Assembly: GCA_021823555.1 (NCBI GenBank) | Contig: JAKANW010000225.1 | Span: 1 to 5,767 of the forward strand | Origin: Chloroflexota bacterium | GTDB lineage: Bacteria > Chloroflexota > Anaerolineae > Anaerolineales > Villigracilaceae | Direction: 5' to 3' | Length of the DNA stretch: 5,767 nt | In this document: piece after piece, positions 1-5,123 of the stretch | How positions within the stretch are numbered: the stretch's first letter is position 1 | Layout: every line of letters begins with the position of its first letter | The notes under the pieces: model-generated | The model's input: only the letters and a program-made list of their open reading frames with translations | Databases searched by the model: none | Told to the model about the DNA's origin: nothing | Made by a program: the position numbers and the translations under genes

Positions 1-1
1 C

Positions 2-85
2 CCCATCGTGCTCGCCTACCAAAGCTGGACATACTACATGTTCCGCAAGCGCATCAGCGCCGACAAGAAAACGCTCGTTTACTAA
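2..85 (+). CDS. cydB: Cytochrome bd ubiquinol oxidase subunit II, C-terminal end (partial)
   Basis: Only the last 27 codons are in the window; the gene continues upstream of position 1. The frame beginning at base 2 reads PIVLAYQSWTYYMFRKRI and ends in TAA at 83-85. A membrane helix end with LAYxxWxYYxFRKR, followed by a short basic cytoplasmic tail, is typical of the CydB C-terminus. CydB is a membrane subunit of the cytochrome bd quinol oxidase, which reduces oxygen to water with quinol electrons. The downstream gene is cydDC, the assembly factor of the same oxidase, which strongly supports the call. The fragment is too short to judge the subfamily (bd-I or the cyanide-insensitive type). 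Confidence 0.8.
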   Translation, partial: PIVLAYQSWTYYMFRKRISADKKTLVY

Positions 86-92
86 CCACACG

Positions 93-98
93 TATAAT
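93..98 (+). promoter_or_regulatory. Candidate -10 box (TATAAT) upstream of cydDC
   Basis: A perfect TATAAT lies 8 bp after the cydB stop codon. No good -35 hexamer is visible 16-19 bp upstream (the sequence there is close to AACGCT). A start site about 7 bp downstream would fall inside the 5' arm of the hairpin at 101-127, so a transcript from here would lack the outer base pairs of that hairpin. A near-identical GTATAATT stands upstream of the coiled-coil gene at 3793-3800. This is motif evidence only. Confidence 0.35.
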
Positions 99-100
99 TG

Positions 101-136
101 GGAGGTTGATGGACAACATCAACCTCCTAAGTTTTT
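101..136 (+). terminator. Rho-independent terminator or attenuator between cydB and cydDC
   Basis: GGAGGTTGATG (101-111) and CATCAACCTCC (117-127) form a perfect 11-bp stem with a 5-nt GACAA loop. TAAG and then five T residues (132-136) follow. The stem is stable, but the T-run is short and offset by four bases, so termination may be incomplete. It would end or reduce transcription coming out of cydB while leaving cydDC 24 bp further on, which suggests separate dosing of oxidase subunits and assembly factor. Confidence 0.7.
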
Positions 137-159
137 AACCTGACACCCAACACTCCGAA

Positions 160-3100
160 ATGCATCGCCGACTCCTAACTCTCACCCGCGACGCGCGTCT
201 CCCCCTCGCCATCACGATTCTCTCCGGACTTCTGGCCGGCTTCCTGACCATCGGGCAAGCCTGGTTTATCAGCGGGGCCATCGACGGAGTCTTCCTGGGC
301 GGGCAAACCCTTGCGCAAGTGACGCCCCTCCTGCGCCTGATTCTGTTTTTCATCGCCAGCCGCGCTCTGCTCGCCTGGCTAAGCGACGTCTCCGCCAACG
401 CGGTGGCCGTACGCATCAAAACCAACCTGCGCCAGCGGCTCTTCGCCCACATCCTACAGCTTGGTCCCGCCTACACGCGCCGCGAGCGCACCGGCGAATT
501 GACCACCGCCGCGGTGGAGGGCATCGAAGCGCTCGACGCATATTACAGCCAATACCTGCCGCAGCTCGTCATCACCGCGCTGGTCCCGCTTTCCATTTTA
601 ATCTTCGTCTTTCCGCTCGACCCGCTCTCTGGCGTGATCCTGCTCGTCACCGCACCGCTGATTCCCTTCTTCATGATCCTGATCGGCAAAGGAGCGGAAG
701 CCGTCACCAAACGCCAGTATGAGACGCTCAGCCGCCTCTCGGCCCACTTCCTCGACAGCCTGCAAGGACTGACCACCCTCAAAATTTTCGGCCAATCCAA
801 AGCCCACGCCAAGAACATTGCCAAAGCCAGCGACCAATTCCGCGATGTGACACTCAGCGTTTTACGCATCACGTTCTTATCGGCTCTCGCCCTCGAATTG
901 CTAGCCACCATCAGCACCGCGGTTGTCGCCGTGGAGATTAGCCTGCGCCTGCTCTACGCAAAGATGGAATTCCATCAGGCGCTCTTCCTGCTCATCCTCG
1001 CACCGGAGTTCTACATGCCCTTGCGCATGCTCGGCGCGCGCTTCCACGCCGGAATGTCTGGCACCACCGCTGCGAAGCGCATCTATCAAATTTTGGATAC
1101 GCCAATCAACGAACCGCCTTCATCGATCAGTGATCCAATACCAACAACCAATTACGTTTTACGTTTTACGGATGTCTCCTTCACCTACCCCGACGAATCC
1201 GCCCCCACCCTCCAGAATATCAACCTGACCATCCACGCGGGCGAGCATATTGCCATCGTCGGCAAGACCGGCGCCGGCAAATCCACGCTAGTCAACCTCC
1301 TGCTCGGCTTCCTCCAACCCGCCTCCGGCTTCATCCACATTCAAGCCAGCTCTGACCAATCACCAATTCCCAATTCCCAAATTCATCCTTCATCTTTCAT
1401 CCTTCATCCTTCCATTGCCTGGGTTCCCCAACGACCGCACCTCTTTCACGACACACTCGCGGCCAACATCAAACTCGGCAAACCCGAAACCAGCGACGAG
1501 GAAATGATCGCCGCGGCGCGCGCCGCACACCTGCACGAATTCGTCCAATCACTGCCCGAAGGCTATGCAACCGTCATTGGTGAAGGCGGCGCGCGTCTCA
1601 GCGGCGGACAGGCCCAACGTCTCGCCCTGGCGCGCGCCTTCCTCATGGACGCGCCCATCCTGATCCTCGACGAACCCACCTCCAGCCTCGACCCCGAAAC
1701 CGAATCCCTGCTCGAAGAGTCCAAACACGAATTAACGAAAAACCGCACCGTCATCACCATCGCACATCGTCTCAACACCGTCTACCAAGCCGACCAGATC
1801 ATCGTGCTCAACCAAGGCCGCATCATCGAACAGGGCACGCACCGCGAACTTCTTGCACTCAATGGCGCATACGCTGGAATGGTAAAAACCTACGAAGCAT
1901 CGAGCCACGCTCCGCAAGAAAGAGGAAAGCCCGTCCTGAGCGCTGTCGAAGGGAAGAACGAAATCATATCGCCAAAAATCGCCGCGCCAACCACCAATCG
2001 CCAATCACCAATTACCAACCAAACATCCACCGTCCAGCGTCCATCCTTCATCCTTCCCCGCCTGCTCTCCTTCCTCACCGGAAGTTGGCCGCTCGTCGCG
2101 CTCTCGGTCCTGCTCGGCGCACTGACCGTCGGCGCGAGCGTCGGACTCATGGGCGCCTCGGCCTGGCTCATCTCGGAGGCCGCGCTGCACCCATCCATCG
2201 CCGCGCTGGAAGTCGCCATCGTGGGCGTGCGATTCTTCGGCATCATGCGCGGTGTGTTCCGCTACGCCGAACGGTTGGTCTCCACCAATGTCACCTTCCG
2301 CCTGCTCGCCCGCCTGCGCACCTGGTTCTACGAAAAACTCGAACCGCTCGCGCCGGCTCGCCTGCTGGAATTCCGCGCCGGCGATCTGCTGACGCGGATC
2401 ATCAACGACGTGGGCACGCTGGAAAATTTCTACGTACGCGTCATCTCTCCGCCGTTGACCGCCCTCGTGGTTGGACTCATCACCGCCGCCTTCCTCGCTT
2501 CATTCCACCCCGCGTTTGGTCTGGCCCTGGCGGGCTTCTTCCTCGCCATCGGCTTGATCCTACCGCTCCTCGCACAGACTCTCAGCCGCCGCCCCGGCAC
2601 GGACTTCATCACCCGCCGCGCCAACCTGCAATCGCAGCTCGTGGATAACATCCAAGGGTTGCCCGACCTGCTGGCCTATGGCCGCGGCCCCGACCGCCTG
2701 GCACAGATTCAAACCATCGGCGTGGACTATGGTAATTCGCAAAAACACATGGCGACCATCACCGGCCTGCAGTCGGGGCTTTCCGTCCTGCTCACCAACC
2801 TGGGCATGTTCACCATAATCGTGCTGGCCATTCCGATGGTCACGCGCGGCGCGTTGAGCGGCGTGATGATCGCCCCGCTGGCCCTGCTGACCTTCGCCTC
2901 GTTCGAAGCGGTCACGTCGCTGCCGCTGGCCGCCCAAATGTGGAACGCATCTCGCGAAGCTGCGCGCCGCTTGTTCGAAGTGGTGGATACGGAACCAGTT
3001 ATAAAAGACGATATTCGGCATTCGGAATTCGATACTCGAGCGTCAAATATCGAATTTTCGGATCTCTCCTTCACCTACCCCAACACATCCTCCCCCGCCC

Positions 3101-3783
3101 TCGACCACGTCACCTTTAGCCTTCAACCCGGAACATCCATCGCCATTGTCGGGCCGAGCGGTGCGGGGAAGAGTACGCTCGTCAGTTTGCTGATGCGCTT
3201 CTGGGAGTACGAGCGCGGCGAGATCCGCCTGGGCGGGCAATCGCTCCAATTGCTGAACCAAGCCCAAGTCCGCGCCCGATTCGCCGTCGTCTCGCAGAAC
3301 AGCTACTTCTTCAACACGTCCATTCGCGAGAATTTACGTTTGGCGCGTCCCAAGTTGACGCAAGAGGAAATGGAATCTGCCGCACGCGCGGCGCGCATTC
3401 ATGAGGTTATCGAGTCGCTGCCGAAAAAATATGACACGTTCATCGGCGAGCAGGGATTGCGCCTTTCGGGCGGCGAGCGCCAACGGCTGGCCATCGCACG
3501 CGCCTTGCTGAAGGATGCGCCGATCCTGGTCTTAGACGAACCGACCGCCAACCTCGACCCGCTGACCGAGCAGGATGTACTCGCCACGCTCTTTGAAGTG
3601 ATGCGCGGGCGGACATCCCTGCTCATCACGCACCGGCTGGTGAGCCTCGAAAACGTCGAACAGATTTTGGTGATGGACCGGGGGCGGATTGTAGAACGCG
3701 GCAGGCATGAAGAATTACTCAGAACGGAAGGTTTGTACCGCCGCCTGTGGGACTTGCAAAACCGCATCATTTCTGTCCTGTAA
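160..3783 (+). CDS. cydDC: Fused CydD-CydC heme/thiol ABC exporter for cytochrome bd assembly
   Basis: The 1207-residue inner-membrane protein joins CydD (about 1-575) to CydC (about 640-1207). The CydDC family exports cysteine and glutathione, has been linked to heme, and is required for cytochrome bd maturation. Each half has about six membrane helices followed by an ATPase domain. NBD1 shows A-loop Tyr343, Walker A GKTGAGKST (368-376), Q-loop Gln424, signature LSGGQ (480-484), Walker B ILILDE (500-505) and His536. NBD2 shows Tyr973, GPSGAGKST (998-1006), Gln1046, LSGGE (1102-1106), ILVLDE (1122-1127) and His1158. Both ATP sites therefore look catalytically complete. The ATG at 160 is the only start after the in-frame stop at 136-138. 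It has no Shine-Dalgarno, but MHRRLLTLTRDARLPL fits a CydD N-terminus. Heptamer-repeat islands interrupt the domain joints, and the protein has no cysteine. Separate cydD and cydC genes are common elsewhere; fusions are known in actinomycetes. Confidence 0.93.
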   Translation: MHRRLLTLTRDARLPLAITILSGLLAGFLTIGQAWFISGAIDGVFLGGQTLAQVTPLLRLILFFIASRALLAWLSDVSANAVAVRIKTNLRQRLFAHILQLGPAYTRRERTGELTTAAVEGIEALDAYYSQYLPQLVITALVPLSILIFVFPLDPLSGVILLVTAPLIPFFMILIGKGAEAVTKRQYETLSRLSAHFLDSLQGLTTLKIFGQSKAHAKNIAKASDQFRDVTLSVLRITFLSALALELLATISTAVVAVEISLRLLYAKMEFHQALFLLILAPEFYMPLRMLGARFHAGMSGTTAAKRIYQILDTPINEPPSSISDPIPTTNYVLRFTDVSFTYPDESAPTLQNINLTIHAGEHIAIVGKTGAGKSTLVNLLLGFLQPASGFIHIQASSDQSPIPNSQIHPSSFILHPSIAWVPQRPHLFHDTLAANIKLGKPETSDEEMIAAARAAHLHEFVQSLPEGYATVIGEGGARLSGGQAQRLALARAFLMDAPILILDEPTSSLDPETESLLEESKHELTKNRTVITIAHRLNTVYQADQIIVLNQGRIIEQGTHRELLALNGAYAGMVKTYEASSHAPQERGKPVLSAVEGKNEIISPKIAAPTTNRQSPITNQTSTVQRPSFILPRLLSFLTGSWPLVALSVLLGALTVGASVGLMGASAWLISEAALHPSIAALEVAIVGVRFFGIMRGVFRYAERLVSTNVTFRLLARLRTWFYEKLEPLAPARLLEFRAGDLLTRIINDVGTLENFYVRVISPPLTALVVGLITAAFLASFHPAFGLALAGFFLAIGLILPLLAQTLSRRPGTDFITRRANLQSQLVDNIQGLPDLLAYGRGPDRLAQIQTIGVDYGNSQKHMATITGLQSGLSVLLTNLGMFTIIVLAIPMVTRGALSGVMIAPLALLTFASFEAVTSLPLAAQMWNASREAARRLFEVVDTEPVIKDDIRHSEFDTRASNIEFSDLSFTYPNTSSPALDHVTFSLQPGTSIAIVGPSGAGKSTLVSLLMRFWEYERGEIRLGGQSLQLLNQAQVRARFAVVSQNSYFFNTSIRENLRLARPKLTQEEMESAARAARIHEVIESLPKKYDTFIGEQGLRLSGGERQRLAIARALLKDAPILVLDEPTANLDPLTEQDVLATLFEVMRGRTSLLITHRLVSLENVEQILVMDRGRIVERGRHEELLRTEGLYRRLWDLQNRIISVL
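1154..1170 (+). repeat. Heptamer tandem (ACGTTTT x2.4) at the TMD1-NBD1 junction of cydDC
   Basis: ACGTTTT at 1154-1160 and 1161-1167 is followed by a partial ACG unit. The AT-rich stretch contrasts with the GC-rich gene around it. It encodes YVLRFT (residues 332-337), which still serves as the first beta strand of NBD1, directly before the DVSFTYP A-loop. The array is short, so chance is possible; its weight comes from three similar islands in the same gene. Confidence 0.55.
1356..1413 (+). repeat. Composite heptamer repeat inside NBD1 (copy 1)
   Basis: Four CCAATNN-type units (1356-1383: CCAATCA, CCAATTC, CCAATTC, CCAAATT) run into four TTCATCC-type units (1382-1409, the second ending in T) and a final TTCC. 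The tract is read in frame as about residues 399-418. It lies between the IHI strand after Walker A and the IAWVPQ Q-loop, where ABC proteins normally have an xNGxxLxxLxxxxWR segment. A related composite with the same module order lies at 1994-2057. It looks like a dispersed repeat domesticated in a tolerant loop. Confidence 0.8.
1930..1953 (+). repeat. Dispersed repeat element (PVLSAVEG-encoding) in the CydD-CydC linker
   Basis: The core GTCCTGAGCGCTGTCGAAGG (1933-1952) is flanked by CCC and G and contains the small palindrome AGCGCT. It matches, from memory, a short element scattered through many Chloroflexota and related genomes. Read in this frame it gives PVLSAVEG (residues 591-598); on the opposite strand it gives the equally recurrent PFDSAQDG. 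Here it sits in the unconserved linker after NBD1 and keeps the frame open. Confidence 0.65.
1994..2057 (+). repeat. Composite heptamer repeat in the CydD-CydC linker (copy 2)
   Basis: Units CCAATCG, CCAATCA, CCAATTA and CCAACCA (1994-2021) are followed, after AACAT, by CCACCGT, CCAGCGT, CCATCCT, TCATCCT and TCC (2027-2057). It shares CCAATCACCAATT (2001-2013) and CATCCTTCATCCTTCC (2042-2057) exactly with the copy at 1356-1413, in the same order and at almost the same spacing. It is read in the same frame, giving QSPIxN and PSFILP in both copies. It occupies residues 612-633, just before the first CydC membrane helix. Confidence 0.8.
3013..3040 (+). repeat. Heptamer tandem (ATTCGNN) at the TMD2-NBD2 junction of cydDC
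   Basis: Units ATTCGGC, ATTCGGA and ATTCGAT are followed by the degenerate ACTCGAG. They encode residues 952-961 (IRHSEFDTRA) plus the first base of the next codon. The position matches that of the ACGTTTT island in the first half: directly ahead of the NBD beta strand and the DLSFTYP A-loop. The base composition is clearly poorer in GC than the surrounding gene. Confidence 0.6.
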
Positions 3784-3793
3784 ATTAAGGCAG

Positions 3794-3799
3794 TATAAT
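3794..3799 (+). promoter_or_regulatory. Candidate -10 box (TATAAT) upstream of the coiled-coil gene
   Basis: A perfect TATAAT starts 11 bp after the cydDC stop. The hexamer 17 bp upstream (TTCTGT, 3771-3776) matches the -35 consensus only at its TT, so a sigma-70-like promoter would be weak or helped by an activator. A start near 3806 would give a leader of about 50 nt that contains the hairpin at 3823-3842. The same GTATAATT string precedes cydDC. Confidence 0.4.
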
Positions 3800-3822
3800 T
3801 TGCCCAACTTAATGACATCACA

Positions 3823-3847
3823 GGGCTGGCCACGCGCCGCCCTTTTT
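3823..3847 (+). terminator. GC-rich hairpin plus T-run abutting the ribosome binding site
   Basis: GGGC-T-GGC (3823-3830) pairs with GCC-GCCC (3836-3842) as a 7-bp stem with one bulged T and a 5-nt CACGC loop. Five T residues follow immediately (3843-3847). This is a classic intrinsic terminator shape for cydDC transcripts. Because the T-run touches the GGAG at 3848 and a TATAAT lies upstream, it could also act as an attenuator or translational control element in the leader of the next gene. Confidence 0.6.
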
Positions 3848-3851
3848 GGAG
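3848..3851 (+). promoter_or_regulatory. Shine-Dalgarno that fixes the start of the coiled-coil gene
   Basis: GGAG is followed by six bases and then ATG at 3858. It decides for the ATG over the in-frame TTG at 3846, which overlaps the T-run and GGAG itself and has no binding site of its own. Confidence 0.7.
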
Positions 3852-3857
3852 AATCCC

Positions 3858-5054
3858 ATGGAATTCGAGCAATTGATCAAACGCATTGACTGGTTGGAAA
3901 AAGAACACCGCAAGGATAAGGAATCGTCCACGGCGCTGGATAAGCGCCTCGAATCCATCGAAACCAGCGTCGATGCGCTCGCCAAACAGCTCAAAACACT
4001 TTCGAAGGACCTGGCCGACATTTCCTCCACGGCTTCGCGTCTCAATCAATTTGACGATATGTTTTCCCGCCAGCGCAGCGACACCACCGCCGCCATCGCA
4101 GAAGTGGAACGCAATGCCCAGAAACGCGAAAAAGAAATTGCCGAGCGGTATCAGGGGCAGATTGAAAAATTATTCATAAGCGTTGAGGAAGTCCGCAAGC
4201 TGACCGACACAAGCGACATCCGCAAGCAGCTCAAAGACAAGATCGCCGACGAGATACGCATCTCCCAATCCGTTACCGACCTCAAGATGCGCGTGGAAAG
4301 CATGGTGGATATCCACGATAGCCTTCAGCAGGCGCAAAAAGCCAGTGACGAGGTTCGCAGGCAGGATGTCAAGCGCGTAGCGGATATGTCAGGCGATATC
4401 ATTGCACTGCGCAAACGTCTCGATGAAACCCGCGACAAAATGCAGTTGAACAACGACAGCCTGCGTAATGTGGAAAACCGCATGAACGAATTGCTCTCCA
4501 GCGAAGTGGAGCGGAAACAAGCTCAGGCCGTGTTCATCGACCAGCAGACGCGCGCCCAGATCGAACGCGACCGCGCCTGGAAAGAATGGAATACCCGCGT
4601 CGACGATTTCAAAAATCAGGCATCCCTGTTGTACGCGCAGATTCAGGGCGCTGAGGAAGTCACGCGCGCCGCGAAGCGCGCCCAAGACACCTACTTGGAA
4701 CTCAACCAGAAGCTCGAGCGGCGCATCAACGAAGTATCTGAGATGCAGCGCCTGGCTGAGGAACGCTCACGCCAGGAATGGACCGCCTTCAAAGCCGATG
4801 ACCAAAAACGCTGGACGGCGCTCACCCTCACCCAGGATGAGGCCATCCGCGAACTGCGCACCGCCATGCAAACCGCGGTCAGCCGCGTGGACGCCTACGA
4901 AGAGCCTATCCAAACCGTGCAGGATCAACTCCATCAGACCACTGAATCCACTGAGCGTCAGTTGCAAGAGTTGATGAATTGGGCGCACGAATGGCTCACC
5001 GATTACGAACGCATCATGGGGCACGGCAAGAAGGCTACGAAGAAAACGAAATAA
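3858..5054 (+). CDS. Hypothetical long coiled-coil protein
   Basis: I do not recognise this 398-residue protein. It starts at the ATG with GGAG six bases upstream; a TTG 12 bp earlier is in frame but unlikely. There is no signal peptide and no hydrophobic segment, so it should be cytoplasmic. Charged and polar residues dominate, with heptad-like hydrophobic spacing nearly throughout, a single proline (Pro350), few glycines and no cysteine. That predicts one long helical coiled coil. Six tryptophans are spread along it (12, 241, 244, 308, 319, 375/379 counting the last pair together). The end is a basic tail, GKKATKKTK, of the kind that binds nucleic acid or acidic surfaces. It could be a structural, scaffold or chromosome-associated protein; SMC-like ATPase motifs are absent. 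It lies 70 bp before selB, and cotranscription is possible but unproven. Confidence 0.85.
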   Translation: MEFEQLIKRIDWLEKEHRKDKESSTALDKRLESIETSVDALAKQLKTLSKDLADISSTASRLNQFDDMFSRQRSDTTAAIAEVERNAQKREKEIAERYQGQIEKLFISVEEVRKLTDTSDIRKQLKDKIADEIRISQSVTDLKMRVESMVDIHDSLQQAQKASDEVRRQDVKRVADMSGDIIALRKRLDETRDKMQLNNDSLRNVENRMNELLSSEVERKQAQAVFIDQQTRAQIERDRAWKEWNTRVDDFKNQASLLYAQIQGAEEVTRAAKRAQDTYLELNQKLERRINEVSEMQRLAEERSRQEWTAFKADDQKRWTALTLTQDEAIRELRTAMQTAVSRVDAYEEPIQTVQDQLHQTTESTERQLQELMNWAHEWLTDYERIMGHGKKATKKTK

Positions 5055-5088
5055 AATACGCACCGCCTTCTTACTTCTTCCATTGCGC

Positions 5089-5118
5089 AAAAAGAGGAAA
5101 GAAGAAAAAAGAAAGAAA
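5089..5118 (+). promoter_or_regulatory. Polypurine leader upstream of selB
   Basis: Thirty consecutive purines lie between the coiled-coil gene and selB. GAGG at 5094-5097 is 26 bp before the selB ATG, too far for ordinary Shine-Dalgarno use, and only weak AAGAAA-type pairing lies nearer. A pyrimidine-rich run at 5066-5082 could pair imperfectly with it across a loop containing TTGCGCAA. The purine run may simply be an unstructured ribosome landing region. Confidence 0.4.
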
Positions 5119-5123
5119 TTTTC

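Noticed and set aside
109..138. Nine-codon ORF (ATG GAC ... TAA) preceded by GGGAGG, resembling a leader peptide
   Set aside because: The GGAGG and ATG are both part of the perfect hairpin stem, and only three bases separate them. The terminator explains the sequence better.
1356..2057. Possible CRISPR-like or minisatellite array
   Set aside because: The units are 7 bp, directly adjoining and degenerate, with no spacers; they are simple-sequence or dispersed repeats within a coding frame.
2085..2648. 187-codon open frame on the plus strand in another frame of cydDC
   Set aside because: Its Arg/His/Pro-rich composition is that of a frame shadow. The overlapping CydC frame has clear membrane helices and conserved motifs.
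1171..3081. Near-identical 21-bp strings at 1171-1191 and 3061-3081 as a recombination repeat
   Set aside because: They encode the same A-loop motif (DVSFTYP and DLSFTYP) of the two ATPase domains, so shared function explains the match.
3846..3857. TTG start four codons upstream for the coiled-coil gene
   Set aside because: It overlaps the T-run and the GGAG, and has no binding site of its own. The ATG at 3858 is correctly spaced from GGAG.
3399..4049. 216-codon open frame on the minus strand across the cydDC end
   Set aside because: It is antisense to NBD2 motifs and to the next gene start, with no family resemblance.
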